A stretch of 64,000 bases of DNA from Isoetes taiwanensis (GCA_021234155.1 JAJEKV010000001.1:23919189-23983188); one strand, 5' to 3'; shown: positions 1 through 12,411, counted from the stretch's first letter. The notes: generated from the letters alone by a model not told the origin. Made by a program: numbers and translations.

Positions 1-2205
1 ATGCAAAAAGACGACTATGATTTCCATTATGGATTCATTGTTGTTTTATTGGACAGAAGTATGGAGATTGAAGGTGTTCAGGATCTTATTTCAAGACATT
101 ACGGAGAAGCAACTTGTGATCCATTTAGATGTAATATATCTAAATGCAACTCCAAATAAAATAATAAAGGAAGGAAGGAAAGCAGAACCATCAATTGGTA
201 TGTCTTGACTAGTAATATGGAGAGAATAACGAACAAAAAATGGAAATCATAAATAAAGTTGTTTTCTCCAAGTTAATCATCAAGGTGAGTTAACGAGAGT
301 AAAAGGCTCCGTAGGTCCAGTTTTCCCTGAGTAATGTTGACTTGTTGTTTATATACATATAACATTGATTAAGAAGACGAAAGCTTTTAACGTCGAGGCT
401 CCATAGGTCCAGTTGATTCCCAGAGTAATGTTGACTTGTTGTATATATACATAATAATTGATTAAGAAGACGAGAGCTTTTAACGTCGAGACCAACTTGT
501 CTAGGATACACATGCACACACAACACATAATATTACTCTTACGGATATTTCTCTATGTAGATGTGATGTGTGCATCATATGTGCAATCGAATACTGCAAA
601 TATTTCTCTCTGTCAATTGTGATATTGCATCATATGTGCAATCGAATACTACAAATGTGGCAGCTTTTCTTCTTCGCCCACACATGATATGGTCCCCTGG
701 CCTTGACCTTGGGCCCTGCCCCAAATTGACTTTACGTAAAGAGCAACCAGTTGACCCTTAAATTGAAAATTTTAAGAACGTTGTCTTTTGCCATGCAACA
801 GTCCCCCTCCACCAACAGGGGCAACCGAGCATTTACAGCCTATGATGGGTTTTTAGCAGTCATCAGTATATTCTGGGTATATATTGACATATACCTAGAA
901 TATGCCATAAACCCACCTCAACAAGGGGCAACCCAAAAATAAGCTAGAGGCTACCAACAAAGGCTCAAAATTACATTTGAACAATTGGATTTTTTGAACA
1001 ATTGGATAAATTCCCCTTTAACTCGCATGTTGTTTTGGTGCATAACCATATTGAAAAAGCATATAAATAGACATGGCATACCCCAAGTTCTTATGCTATT
1101 GTTTGTATGAGACGTCTGGCAATAGGTAAGTCTTTGCATGCATACATATATACGATCAATACGTATGAGACGTCATGAGCCAATCATTGTTAAGCAGTCG
1201 TATGTAACGATAACATATGCCATTTGTGTATTTTCAAGGGTTGTGCCATCTGACGCTCTACATTGCTCTAAATTTCCATCGGATGGCTCGAGCCAAACAA
1301 TGGATGCCTCATATGAATATGCACCAAAACAATCATCAAACAATAATGTAAATTGTGTATTCCATATAGTAACATCACAAAAATGAGCTTTGCAACCAAA
1401 ATTGTTTTGATTGCCATGCAAAAAGACAACTATGATTTCCATTATGGATTCATTGTTGTTTTATTGGACAGAAGTATGGAGATTGAAGGTGTTCAGGATC
1501 TTATTTCAAGACATTACGGAGAAGCAACTTGTGATCCATTTAGATGTAATAAATCTAAATGCAACTCCAAATAAAATAATAAAGCAGAACCATCAATTGG
1601 TATGTCTTGACCAGTAATATGGAGAAAATAACAAACAAAAAATGGAAATCATAAATAAAGTTATTTTCTCCAAGTTAATCATCAAGGTGAGTTAACGAGA
1701 GTAAAAGGCTCCGTAGGTCCAGTTTTCCCCGAGTAATGTTGACTTGTTGTATATATACACATAACATTGATTAAGATAACGAAAGCTTTTAACGTCGAGG
1801 CTCCATGGGTCCAGTTTTCCCAGAGTAATGTTGACTTGTTGTATATATACATATAACATTGATTAAGAAGACGGAGAGCTTTTAACGTCGAGACCAACTT
1901 GTCTAGGATACACATGCACACACAACACATAATATTACTCTTACGGATATTTCTCTATGTCGGTGTGATGTGTGCATCATATGTGCAATCGAATACTGCA
2001 AATATTTCTCTCTGTCGGTGTGATGTGTGCATCATATGTGCAATCGAAAACTGCAAATGTGGCATGACATTTTCTTCTTCTTCGCCCACACACACAACCC
2101 ATATTATGGTCCCCACAGCCCCCTTGACCTTGGGCCCTGCCCCAAATTGACTTTACGTAAAGAGCAACCAGTTGACCCTTGAATTGAAAATTTTAAGAAC
2201 GTTGT
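1..2205. repeat. Tandem duplication of a ~1.42 kb non-coding unit
   Basis: Bases 1-783 recur at about 1417-2205 with only small differences, so the unit is about 1416 bp and the second copy is partial. Each copy contains two internal ~90-bp repeats marked by 'gagtaatgttgacttgttg' and 'cttttaacgtcgag' (about 306-494 and 1688-1890). Each also contains a repeated 'gtgcatcatatgtgcaatcg' stretch near 570-650 and 1970-2045. Short ORFs inside are repeated with the DNA and resemble no protein. The second copy ends ~400 bp before the ABCB start, so it may form part of that gene's upstream region. Confidence 0.85.
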
Positions 2206-2549
2206 CGGTAATGGGCACATTGGTGATATTGAGCGTAGACTCTTTGTCTATATCGAAGAACCAAATCGTACCTTTTTTGCGCCTCCACAATCGGCCAAAT
2301 CTGTAGTTAAGATCGGACCAGCAGCTACGTTCACAAAATGTTCCTTTCTTCTGTTTCTAGTTGATCTTCTTCTTTTGCGATGTCGATAGGCGCCAATCCG
2401 ATCCTGTAAGTCCAATGCATCGGATCCCATTTCGCTTTTCAACCATGCTCCACATGCAAGGCATTCAATGTCGTAATGGGGTTGACCCAAGGAATTTGAG
2501 ATGTGCATCCTTGTGGCCTTTATTCTTTTGGCTGATCCTAGTATTTGAA

Positions 2550-2585
2550 TATATAAAGGACAGGCGTATGCAGAGCATGGCATAG
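2550..2585 (+). promoter_or_regulatory. TATA-like box and two-codon upstream ORF before the ABCB start
   Basis: TATATAAA lies at 2550-2557, 42 nt before the ATG at 2599. A minimal upstream ORF, ATG GCA TAG, occupies 2577-2585. If transcription starts about 30 nt after the TATA box, the leader is very short and the upstream ATG may or may not be included. No other core promoter element was recognised. Confidence 0.4.
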
Positions 2586-2598
2586 TCATATATTGATC

Positions 2599-5500
2599 AT
2601 GGAATCACGTGCACAGAATGAACTGCAAAATGTCAGCAGGGATAAGAAACTTGAAGAAAAGGATGTAGATCATAGTCCAATCCATAAGCTGTTTGAGTAT
2701 GCAGATGGATTTGATTGGATACTCATGGCATTTGGAACCCTTGGAGCCATCGTGCATGGTTTCACCTTACCCGTGTTTTTTGTTCTGTTTGGAGATCTGC
2801 TCAACAGCTTTGGCAACTTCTTGGGCGATCACCATAAAATGTACCATGAAGCATCCAAGGTATGTATGCATGATAAAAGTTATGATTTGTTTTCAGTGTT
2901 ACAATTACTTCTATTCTGCAGTTTGCATCATACTTGGTTTACTTGGGTCTTGTGAGTGGAGTATCATCATGGGCAGGTATGTTTTTGATTGAAAAATTAC
3001 TTTACTGGCCACTCCATTTCTAAGTATCTCCGAATTGGGAAAACAGAGGTAGCATGTTGGATGCAAACTGGAGAGCGTCAAACAGCCCGACTGAGAATTA
3101 AATATCTGGAGGCCATGCTCAATCAGGATATTGGCTTTTTTGATACTGAAGCAAGGACTGGGGATCTAGTGGGAAAAATATCAACTGACATTCTAATTGT
3201 CCAGGAGGCTATTAGTGAAAAGGTTAGTTTCTGCTCCGTAAGCTTTCAAGCTTTTCTCCAACAGAATTGGCATTTAGGCTAAGTCAACTGCCTTTCTTGG
3301 GTGCTCACAGATGGGCCTCTTTTTGCATTTTGCTGCGGTATTTATTGGAGGATTCACTGTAGCATTTAGATCAACATGGAGACTAAGTCTTGTGACCTTG
3401 GGAATTCTTCCGCTATTAGCTATTGCTGGTGGTCTTTCTGTCTATGCGCTGACGTATGTTACATCTAAGGCCAAAGAAGCATATGCTGTTGCAGGAAATA
3501 TTGCAGAACAGGTATATGGTCTGCTTTCAGAAAAACGTTCTGCCGATGGTATTGGTGTATGTATCTAATATATCGCACCTATGTTATTGGCACTTTGCGA
3601 GACAGGCAATTTCACAGATTAGAACTGTTTATTCCTTTGTTGGAGAAACGGATGCAGTTAAGACCTATTCCCAAGCATTAGAATCCACACTTTCATTAGG
3701 TCACAGAGCTGGGTTGGCCAAAGGAATGGGTGTAGGATCAACGTACGCAATCCTCTGTGGCTGCTGGGCTTTACTATTTTGGTATGGAGGTGTCCTGGTC
3801 AGGAAAGGCGAGGTTGATGGAGGCAAGGTTATATCAGGAATATTTTCAGTCATCGTTGGTGGCCTGTATGTATCTCAGATATTTAATCTAATGTGAAGCT
3901 TTAAATAAAAAAATAATGGCATGTACGCAATATTAACCTTATGTTACCTTGTCATGAAGCTCCCTAGGCCAAGCCGCTCCAAGCATTGCAACCTTTTCAA
4001 AGGCAAGAACATCTGCTTATCAACTTATGCAGTTGATTAACCACAGACCCCATATACATGGGAACAAACAGAATGGTGCAGTACTAACTGTAGTAGAAGG
4101 GAACATTAACTTCTGCAGTGTTTCCTTTAGTTACCCTTCAAGGCCTGATATAGCCATATTCAAAGATCTATGCCTTAAAATACCAGCAGGGAAGACTGTT
4201 GCATTTGTTGGAGAAAGTGGTTGTGGAAAGAGCACCATTATTTCACTTATTCAGCGATTCTATGATCCTAATTCAGGTTTGAAGTAAAGTATTTACCTTC
4301 ATGTTTATATTGCATATGATGTGTCTTATACATTTATCATCTGTAAAGGGAAGGTCCTGCTCGATAACCACGACATTAAAACACTAAAATTAGACTGGCT
4401 CAGGCAACAAATGGGTTTGGTCAATCAGGAGCCAGTTTTATTTGCAACAACAATCGAGGAAAACATACTCTATGGCAAGCAGGATGCAACGATTGAGGAT
4501 ATTGAAAAAGCTTCAAAATCTGCAAATGCTCATGGCTTCATCAGCCAGCTTCCAGAGGGATACAAAACTCAGGTATGCTTATGGACATGAACATTTAGAC
4601 ATCGTGCTTTCCTTACTCCATAAATCTCATAGTTATTGTGAAAGCAGGTTGGTGAACATGGTGTCCAGCTCTCTGGTGGACAAAAACAGAGGATTGCGAT
4701 AGCAAGAGCAATACTCAGAAATCCATCTATTCTTCTTCTTGATGAAGCCACAAGTGCTTTAGATGCAGAATCAGAGCATGCCGTCCAAGAAGCCTTGGTT
4801 CACCTCATGATAGGGAGGACAACAATAGTTGTTGCACATCGCCTATCAACTATTCAGAATGCAGATATAATTGCTGTTTTGCAACAAGGGAGTATTGTTG
4901 AGTTAGGGGCCCACAAGGATCTCATGGCCATAGGGGATTCTGGCGCATATGCTGCTCTTTTTAAGCTGCAATCCATGATGAAAGATGAAGAAGCGCACGA
5001 GGAGGAAGAACATGGGTTTGTTTCCTTTTTGAATTATATTTTTTCAGGGGTTATCAACTTTATTAATGCTGAATTTGTATTGATGTGCTTGCAGAATGTT
5101 GAAACAATATTCCTCAAATAAGTTGTCCAGTATAGACGGCAAGGGTGGGAGTAAACGGTTTCGTTTTAGCTGGAGAAAGAATTCATTGAGTTATCCATCT
5201 AGTATAGCTTCAGACTCTCTGAGAATTGTGAGTAATGACGACGATGAAGAGGATGAAAAAGAGTCCAAAGGATACTTTTGGAGGTTATTGGGGTTAAATT
5301 TATCAGACTGGCCTTTCTTCATAGTTGGGACAACAGGAGCTATGTTAGCTGGAGTTGTCACTCCTGCGCTTGGCTTCCTCATGGCTTCAAATATCAATTT
5401 GTTTTACACTACAAACTTTCATTACATGGAAGAGCAAATTGCAAAAAACTGCTACTATTTTATCCTTGTGGGGGCTGCATCATTTGTAGCCTTTTTATTG

Positions 5501-7186
5501 GACCATTACTCTTTTGCTATTGCAGGAGAAAATCTTACCAAGCGAGTGCGGGAAAAGATGCTTGCAGGTTTAGTGGATACTTTTTTCGTTAGCATACAAC
5601 ATGTTAGCATAATTAACATAGTGGATACAAAACATGTTAGCATAATTAACATATTGCATTGCAGCTATACTGAACAATGAAATCAGCTGGTTTGACCAAA
5701 ATGAGAATAGCAGTGGCCAGATTGTTTCACGCTTGTCTTACAGTGCAATATATGTAAGAGCTGCAATGGGGGACCGAGTTGCAACAATTGTACAGAATGG
5801 AACACTTCTTATCTCAGCTCTCATTGCTGTGTACATTATGGCTTGGAGGTTGGCCCTCGTGATGACTGCAATTATACCATTAGTCGTTGCTGCTGCCATG
5901 GTAGAGGTAATATTTTTTATTTTATAGATTTGGGTGCAAGTGCGCTTATAGTAACTGTCCATGGTTTGCAGCAACTGTTTTTAAAGGGATTTATTGGTGA
6001 CATAGATAAGGCATATCACAAATCAAATACAACAGCAGGAGAAGCTGTTAGCAACATCCGTATTGTGGCAGCTTTTGGTGCAGAGGAAAGACTAGTAAAC
6101 TTATTTGCTAACGAGTTAAAGGTGTCAAAACAGTCTAACTTCATCAGAGGACAGGTAGCTGGTCTAGGGTTTGGCATCTCACAAATTTTCCTCTTTTCTT
6201 CATATGGAGTTGCACTATGGTATGGGGCCAAGTTGATAAGAGATGAAATGGCAAGCTTTGGAAATGTCATGAAGGTTTTCTTTGTCCTCTTTGCAACAGC
6301 ATTTGCTGTTTCAGAAACAATTAGTTTAACCCCAGATATTGTAAAAAGTAACAAAGCAATGAAGTCTGTTTTCAAAATCCTGGACCGAAGGACTAGGATT
6401 GAGCCAGATTGTTCGGATGGTGAGCAGGTCAATGAAATCAAGGGGGACCTTGAACTCCAAAAAGTATACTTTTACTACCCATCTAGGCCAGAGGTGGGAG
6501 TTCTTAAAAACTTGAATTTGAAAGTGCATGCAGGGAGATCCCTTGCATTAGTTGGACCTAGTGGGTCAGGAAAGAGCTCTGTAGTATCCTTGGTTGAGAG
6601 GTTTTATGACCCTACGAGGGGAACTGTCTTAGTTGATGGGAAAGATATCCGAACCTTGAATTTAAAATCATTTCGTCGCCATGTAGGCTTGGTTCAGCAG
6701 GAGCCTACCCTATTTGCAACCAGCATATATGAGAATATACTCTATGGTAAAGGTAATGCATCGGAAAGTGAGGTAATTGAGGCGTCAAAAGCTGCTAATG
6801 CTCATGACTTTATAAGCTCGTTGCCAGATGGATACAAGACAAATGTGGGGGAGAGGGGAATTCAGCTTTCTGGAGGCCAAAAACAGAGACTGGCAATTGC
6901 TCGTGCAGTTCTGAAGAATCCAAAAATACTCTTATTGGATGAAGCAACAAGTGCCTTGGATGCAGAATCTGAACGCATTGTACAAGAGGCTCTTGACAAG
7001 CTAATGAAAGGAAGGACAAGCATAGTAATAGCTCATCGTCTCTCAACCATAAGAGATGCAGATGAGATTGCAGTGATGGAAGGTGGCAAAATCATTGAGC
7101 AAGGAAGACATCAGGATCTTGTTGGAAAAAATGATGGTGCCTACTATAGATTAATAAAGCTTCAGCAAAGAAGCAATAGCACCTAG
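2599..7186 (+). CDS. ABCB: ABC transporter subfamily B (P-glycoprotein/MDR type), complete, 11 exons
   Basis: Full-size ABC exporter of the plant ABCB family; members move auxins, organic acids or other amphipathic compounds across the plasma membrane using ATP. Exons: 2599-2859, 2922-2976, 3047-3222, 3311-3511, 3606-3865, 3960-4276, 4349-4572, 4648-5015, 5095-5567, 5665-5906, 5972-7186. All junctions are GT-AG and the frame is kept, giving 1263 aa, normal for the family. Layout is TMD1-NBD1-acidic linker-TMD2-NBD2. NBD1 has Walker [10 protein letters not shown] (402-410), LSGGQ (506-510), Walker B ILLLDE (526-531) and H-loop H562. NBD2 has GPSGSGKSS (1054-1062), LSGGQ (1158-1162), Walker B D1182-E1183 and H1214. 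All catalytic residues are present in both sites. [12 protein letters not shown] after TM2 and QLFLKGF in TMD2 fit the ABCB13/14-like side of the family; substrate is not inferable. The first ATG is chosen because a TTG lies just upstream in frame and ATG 2599 gives the usual N-terminus. Confidence 0.95.
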
Positions 7187-8588
7187 TGTCAAACAAGTCA
7201 TGCAAGGTGTTTATAAAGTTGTAAACTGTTCTCAAAAGAGCACATGTAACAAAATACATAGTTGATAGTTCTTGCTTACAATAGGAAGCATCTCGCGTAG
7301 CATTGTTGATTCCAATTATTAGTACAAGAATGGGAGGAAGATGGCCTTAGGCCCTTTCTCACTTTCCCAAGCTAGCTTTGGAAGCTATTCTAATAGAAAG
7401 GCAAATTGTTGATGGGCGAACTTGCCCATAAAAAATTTGTCATATCTTAACATTGTATAGAATAGATATTCTTAAAACAAAATCCACATTACCCGGTAAG
7501 CAGCCATTTAAAGAATCCACATCGGGATTCATGCGAATAGATAAGGATAGATGCCGAAAATTTCCCAGCTATTCAGGATGACCTAATGGAATTAGCGGCC
7601 AAGATCATTTTCTCATGGTACCTTAGCGAGACGCGAAAATGAGAAAACGTACAGCAATCTCCGAACTTTTATGGGAGGAATAGACTCTTGGGCCAAGATT
7701 CCGCTAGGTTATCTTGGAAGGCCAAGTTAAAAATCTAGAAAGATAAATTCGGTATTAGGGTATGGTCGCCACGTTTCGCGCACTTAAGAGGCAAACTCTT
7801 GTAAGTCGAGGTACATTCGCGCGATACCTAATGTCTTGGACTACAAAAATTGGAGAACAAAATTTCATCAGAATCCCTAAGGTTAAGAAGTTATAGCATC
7901 ATGAGTCGCTTTGGGTTGGGTCCACGATCCCACGCCGATTTTAATAGCCCCATTTGCATATACCCCGAGCCTGCCATCGCCAGACTTATGGACGCGCGAA
8001 GACACCGAGTGTGCCACCTGACACGCCACTTAACATTATGTTCGTCCGACTCCCACGATCGGGGAACGATGCATCAATACAGCCTTCATGCTTATATCGT
8101 TTTCGCCATATCCGAGGCCCCCTAAAGTTGCCAGCTATCGTGCCCTAGGGTAATGGATACCGTCCCCAATTTGGCCCGCCTCCGCTAAATTTCTAGCCTA
8201 CCTCCATAAACCCTTTCTAATTCTTCAATCGATTCGCCCCTAAACGGCTCGAACCGTCTCTGCTCTAGCTGCAGTGGATGAATTTGGCCTTTAAGGCGAG
8301 GATTTTTTGGGAATCTGGGATGTCCAGACCGCGCCAGACCCATCATACCCTTCTTCCTTTAAATTTGGAGTTCATTGTCTCCCCGTGATGTACCTCGAAG
8401 TATTCTTAATCACCCTCGGCACCCAATAAGCGTACCGCTCACATTGTCTCCTTCAACTTAATTTGGATGTTTCTAGGCTAGACTAAATGTGTTTTCTTGC
8501 ATTAACATAGCAGGCACATCAGTGATTATGGATCAAGTACGCAGGACAAGCTTCCTTGCCGACCTGGGACACTGCCAGGTCTGAAAGG
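7187..8588. other. 3' flank of ABCB; no gene seen
   Basis: No canonical AATAAA was found close after the ABCB stop, so the polyadenylation site is not located. From about 7440 CAG and CTG become scarce and CG more frequent, as in the damaged repeat tracts. The only open frames are short and resemble no protein. Confidence 0.5.
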
Positions 8589-8873
8589 ATGGGGGCTCCG
8601 TCACCCAGGAAACGACCTCGCAAACCTCCCAGCAATCATCCCAGCTCTAGTAGCTCCACAACGTCAACAACTCCCAACTTTTTTTCAATTCGCAACTGTC
8701 TTGTTACACCGGCAGAGTTGACCCGTGTTGTAGGTTCCTCCCTCCATGTTGAGGTGTCTCCAAAGATAGTCTCCCAGGTTGAAAGGGCCCACTCTAATAC
8801 CGACTTAATCCATTGCCAGATTGTGGTTACTGAAGAAGATAGCGTCCTCTTCCAAAGCCCTGTGCAACCTTGA
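8589..8873 (+). CDS. Hypothetical small ORF, 94 aa
   Basis: An ATG at 8589 opens a 94-residue frame. The N-terminus is basic and proline-rich (SPRKRPRKPP), then a serine/threonine run, then a less biased part ending QSPVQP. I do not recognise a family. No partner exon, promoter element or poly(A) signal was identified. It may be the 3' part of a retroposed sequence, because the text that follows (8900-9060) looks like 3'-UTR. Expression evidence would be needed to treat it as a gene. Confidence 0.15.
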   Translation: MGAPSPRKRPRKPPSNHPSSSSSTTSTTPNFFSIRNCLVTPAELTRVVGSSLHVEVSPKIVSQVERAHSNTDLIHCQIVVTEEDSVLFQSPVQP

Positions 8874-9070
8874 ATGCTTCCATCCATATCTGCATGGCCA
8901 CCACTAGACGATCATCTTTCTCCCTTTTTTCTTATGTGATTGTGGCCTCTGTGCCCTTACCCCTCTTTTAATCATGATCTGGAATGTGGCCTGAGTGCCA
9001 AGAGTTTTTGTGATAGGCCTAAGTGCCATCTTGTGTAGCAGCCCTCGGGTTTTTTGTGAATGAAAATGAG

Positions 9071-9132
9071 TTAATGAAACTTTAGTTTTGTCTTAACACT
9101 TGCTTAATGAAACTTCAGTTTTGTCTTAACAC
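9071..9132. repeat. 29-bp direct repeat, two copies
   Basis: TTAATGAAAC followed by TTTAGTTTTGTCTTAACAC (9071-9099) recurs with one change at 9104-9132. Function unknown; it may mark a short local duplication near the end of a retroposed 3' region. Confidence 0.7.
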
Positions 9133-9587
9133 AGTTGTTATATATATTGTTTTGTGTATGTGTAGTGAGCATGATCTGAATGACGCGGAACTTAAGAGGT
9201 TGAGCAGGCTCCAGTTAATTGATCACCAATGTTTGTTGTATTATACATCCAGAAATCTGGTCCTGATGAGTTAACAAATATATCAAACGTAGTAAACAAT
9301 GCAATGGATTTAGGGTTGAATGGCAGATGCCTTAGTTGTCTATGGTCTCATCACTGTCTTCGGATACCTGCCATATGCAAATATTAGTATTGTATCACAA
9401 ATGCCAGTTCCCTTAAAAGCCTGCTGTAGACCAAACAAACCTGGTTAATGAATGTGTTGCCCTCCTCGAATCTTGGTGTTGGTCCCGTGCCTTCAGACAT
9501 ATTTGCTCTCCAAGTCTTTGCAAACTCCACATCCATTCCTCTGGCCCGGGAGATTATATCCATGTCCACACCAATTTCGACCATTTC

Positions 9588-9947
9588 TTAAATGATCCTA
9601 GCCTTGTCTATGGCCTTATCCCCGTCGTGTTGAGGGCTAGAATTGGCTGCTGCATATTTGACCCAACCTTGTATGTCCAACCTCATGGAATTCACATGGC
9701 CAATTTCAGCGTGTGTCTGTGGTTCTCCCTCCCTGCTGACCAAGTCCCATGTCTTCATTGGTGACTTGATTGTGCTAATGGAATTTGGGACAGATCTGAC
9801 CAGACGCAGAAACCCTTCTATGCTAATATCCTGCACACCAGCAACGTCTCCCGAGCATAAGTGTGTATCCTCCAAGCTACACATAACCTGCACTTCTTCT
9901 TCACTATCATGGGCAAGTGTGTGATCAAACATAACTGGTGTTGTCAA
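9588..9947 (-). CDS. Unrecognised ORF downstream of the transposon tail ORF, 119 aa
   Basis: Same strand as the pogo-like transposase, starting 20 nt after the preceding ORF ends. It is acidic near the N-terminus (HDSEEEVQVM) and otherwise featureless. It could be a further exon of the element's ORF or a second element protein. Family unknown. Confidence 0.25.
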   Translation of the reverse strand: MTTPVMFDHTLAHDSEEEVQVMCSLEDTHLCSGDVAGVQDISIEGFLRLVRSVPNSISTIKSPMKTWDLVSREGEPQTHAEIGHVNSMRLDIQGWVKYAAANSSPQHDGDKAIDKARII

Positions 9948-9966
9948 TCCATTGACCTGCTAACGT

Positions 9967-10779
9967 TCAAAGTCCAGCGTGAAAGATGTTTGGACTATTG
10001 GAGCCCCTAATTGGACTTATCCCTTGCCTCATCCTCATCCTCATCCTGTTTCTAACCTCTAACCTTTTGCTCTTCACCTCATCACTCATTGGCCTCTGGA
10101 AGCTAAAGACTGCAACCACTCTTAAAATGCCCCTGGGGTACATGAGTTCTCTAAGTCTTGCAGTAGAGGCTTCAAAATCAGCATCTGCCTTCTTCTTTTT
10201 TTCCCTTTCTTCCCTATTTTGTTGTGCTCTCTTGGCAGCCTCCTGCCTTTCCAATTTCCTTCTAGCAACCTCGAGTTTTCTGGCTGCAACTTCCTCATCC
10301 TTTAGTCTCGCAGCCTTAACCCTTCTAAACCTCTCAGCTGTCAAGGCCTCACAGAAGCTACCACTAGAGATGTGCACTCTTCCACTCAGATCTGGAGCTA
10401 AACCCCTCTTCCTTGCCCTCATGGCCTGAGACTGTTGCACGTAGGCCTGTGAAGTCCTCAGGTTTTCAGGAAGCTGCACACATGCCTGTGCTGCTCCCAT
10501 GTCACGAGTTGGTAGCACAGGTTGCAATGAGGGCCTTAAGGTTGCATCCATGGCCTCATGGTTACCAACTTGTGCGCCTTCTCGCTGAGATGGATGCACA
10601 TCATGGCTTGCAATATCTACATCGTCACTTACATGTTCATTCTCTCCAGTTGGCTGTTGGCCATCATGCTCACCAGTAGGCTGTTGTGCCTCCCATAACT
10701 GTTGCAAATCAGCCATGTTGAATTGTTCCAATTCCTCATCCTCCAAGTTGGCAGCCTCTTCCTGGCCTCCACTTTGCAT
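9967..10779 (-). CDS. Transposon-associated ORF with charged coiled coil, 270 aa
   Basis: An open frame immediately downstream of, and on the same strand as, the DDE transposase. The N-terminal third is acidic and Gln-rich with a short internal duplication (QQPTGEHDG, QQPTGENEH). Residues ~150-215 are a long Lys/Glu/Arg/Ala-rich heptad-like stretch that should form a coiled coil (KLERQEAAKRAQQNREEREK). It may be the C-terminal tail of the transposase ORF or a separate protein; no known domain was recognised. The frame has many CAG/CTG codons and no breaks, so this piece of consensus looks reliable. Confidence 0.4.
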   Translation of the reverse strand: MQSGGQEEAANLEDEELEQFNMADLQQLWEAQQPTGEHDGQQPTGENEHVSDDVDIASHDVHPSQREGAQVGNHEAMDATLRPSLQPVLPTRDMGAAQACVQLPENLRTSQAYVQQSQAMRARKRGLAPDLSGRVHISSGSFCEALTAERFRRVKAARLKDEEVAARKLEVARRKLERQEAAKRAQQNREEREKKKKADADFEASTARLRELMYPRGILRVVAVFSFQRPMSDEVKSKRLEVRNRMRMRMRQGISPIRGSNSPNIFHAGL

Positions 10780-10798
10780 AATTTACTCTATGGGCACC

Positions 10799-11765
10799 CT
10801 ACCGAACCTGCCACTTTCCTGGCCTGGCCCTCTTTGGCTCTATCCTCTCTTTGCTAATCATATAGGAAGACCTCAACCTTTTGAATGCTGATTTGAATGG
10901 TGCAAAGCATGCCACATCCAAAGGTTGTAACCTATGGGATGCGTGGGGTGGAAGTAGGGCAAAATGAATGCCCATTCCTTTAGCTGCCAAAATTACTTCC
11001 AGCTCCAATATTATAAGGTGTGGCCTTGATGGAGATACTCCACCTGGGACCGTAGCAACAAAATGTGACAACTAGGACTTGAACAATTATGTAGTCATCC
11101 AGACTGAGGGCTGGACAGCCTGAATTGCCCCTTCCTCACATCTGGCAATGTTATCTTGTCTCATCGGAGTAGCCTTGAAGATGTACATATTAGGTATCTT
11201 GAGCCCTTCAGCATTTAAACATACCAGTATTGTAACCCACTCCGTGTTGTTCATGACAACCTCACTTACCCTATTCTCCCCTTTCCTCCCTATGATCTTC
11301 ATGCTCTTCACCTTCCCAGCTTGGATGCCAGTCTCATCAGCATTCCAAATCCTAGAGGCCGGGAAATCAAACTCCCATAGATTTGCCTCATACCAGCATA
11401 GAAGTTATCCAAGTTTTGTTGTGTCATAGCACGTGCCCGAGCCATATCTAGTGTCTCTGCACTTCTTAGTGCAACCTCTGGATGCCTTTGCCTGAACAGC
11501 TTCCACCATTTACTCCCGGGAATCCATCGGAAATCTGAGTTGCCCCCTTCCATAGCCATTTGTGTTGCCCTCTCTTTGACAGCCGAGAGTGTAACCCCCA
11601 TTCCCTGCTCGGCCCTAAAGATGCCCAGTTAACTAATTCTTCCTCTTGTAGAGTTGTTAGAATTTGAGGATTACCAGTTTGTTTATGAGTTATATGGCCA
11701 TGAAGCAAAGGTATAGAAATTGAGTCATGCCATATTGAGAAAGGAGAAAGTAAATTACAAGGACG
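10799..11765 (-). pseudogene. DDE transposase of the pogo/Tigger/jerky type, frameshifted
   Basis: This would cut and paste its own transposon. Reading down from ~11765, the first frame gives an HTH-like stretch (HGHITHKQTGNP, then LTTLQEEELVNW). Next comes a CENP-B/Tc5-type domain (KWWKLFRQRHPEVALR, ARAMTQQNLDNFYAGM). A one-base shift near 11385 then leads to the first catalytic Asp in IWNADETGI, followed by NRVSEVVMNNTEWVTI. The hallmark LLPPHASHRLQPLDVACF lies near 10900-10960. The position of the second catalytic Asp reads VPGGVSPSRPH, lacking the usual D. At least two frame changes and one stop (near 11075) separate the parts. The family call rests on the NADETG and LPPH..HRLQPLDV motifs. 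Decay seems likely, although base-calling error may contribute. Confidence 0.7.
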
Positions 11766-12248
11766 ACATGGTATTCTAGAGCATATAAACTAGTGAAATC
11801 TTATGCCAGTTATTTTAAGCCTATATAGTTCTAAGGTTAAGGAAGGAAATCGAAACTGGTTAAGCTTATACTTATCAATGGTAGACAATGGTTTAAAGAT
11901 GGAAGGAAAATGAGCGGTGCCATGGAATATGGGACTCGGTCGAATCACCGGATCCCAGCTATATGAAAATAAAATAGTATGTGCCGATCACCTGAAGATA
12001 GATCTGAGGAGGTCGTAGTTGGATTGGGGACTTGATCGGAAGAGCTGTTGGTTGATTCACTAGTCTGCTTGGGCTATCAGAATATTGCTACAGTTCCATA
12101 TAATGCAAACCATGTTTATTTGATATTGATGAATAGCTATTGGTTTACTCAAGTCTATGGTATTATAAGTATCTAGATGAACTTGTGCATTATATAAGGA
12201 AAGATTGAGTGTCTACTTGATTGTTCTATCATAATATTTTTCTTTCTT

Positions 12249-12260
12249 TGGTATCAGAGC
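12249..12260 (+). other. tRNA-iMet primer-binding site of the copia element
   Basis: TGGTATCAGAGC is the standard plant LTR-retrotransposon primer-binding site, complementary to the 3' end of initiator methionine tRNA. It sits 7 nt before the gag ATG. Confidence 0.9.
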
Positions 12261-12267
12261 AGGGATT

Positions 12268-12411
12268 ATGGCAAGCAGACTAGGAGCATCATTGCTAAAT
12301 GCAATTGATGTATTTGAAGGAGAGTCCGGATTCCAGGTGTGGAAAGAAAAAATAAAAGAAGTTCTGGAAATTGAAGGCTTATGGAGCTATGTAGCTGATG
12401 AAGAAGCGTAA
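12268..12411 (+). pseudogene. copia gag N-terminus (truncated by stop)
   Basis: ATG 12268 opens a 47-residue frame matching the start of copia Gag: FEGESGFQVWKEKIK followed by LEIEGLWSYV, the usual 'F.G..F..WK......L...GLW' pattern. A TAA ends it, but gag-like coding continues in other frames to about 12597 and resumes after the inserted retroposon at 13005 (TKEIWKYM). Confidence 0.7.

Larger units (their letters stand above)
9384..11765 (-). mobile_element. pogo/Tigger-like (CENP-B/Tc5-type HTH) DNA transposon remnant
   Basis: The minus strand carries an HTH/CENP-B-like DNA-binding region, a DDE endonuclease region and downstream ORFs in the order expected of a pogo/jerky-type element. Terminal inverted repeats and the TA target duplication typical of this class were not located by eye, so the ends given are those of the coding remains. 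Confidence 0.6.

Noticed and set aside
2248-2589. 113-aa minus-strand ORF overlapping the ABCB promoter
   Set aside because: No resemblance to known proteins and it covers the TATA/leader region of a confident gene; likely chance.
11654-11665. copia LTR start at TGTTAGAATTTG
   Set aside because: These bases encode part of the minus-strand transposase (GNPQILTTLQ), so they cannot be the LTR terminus.
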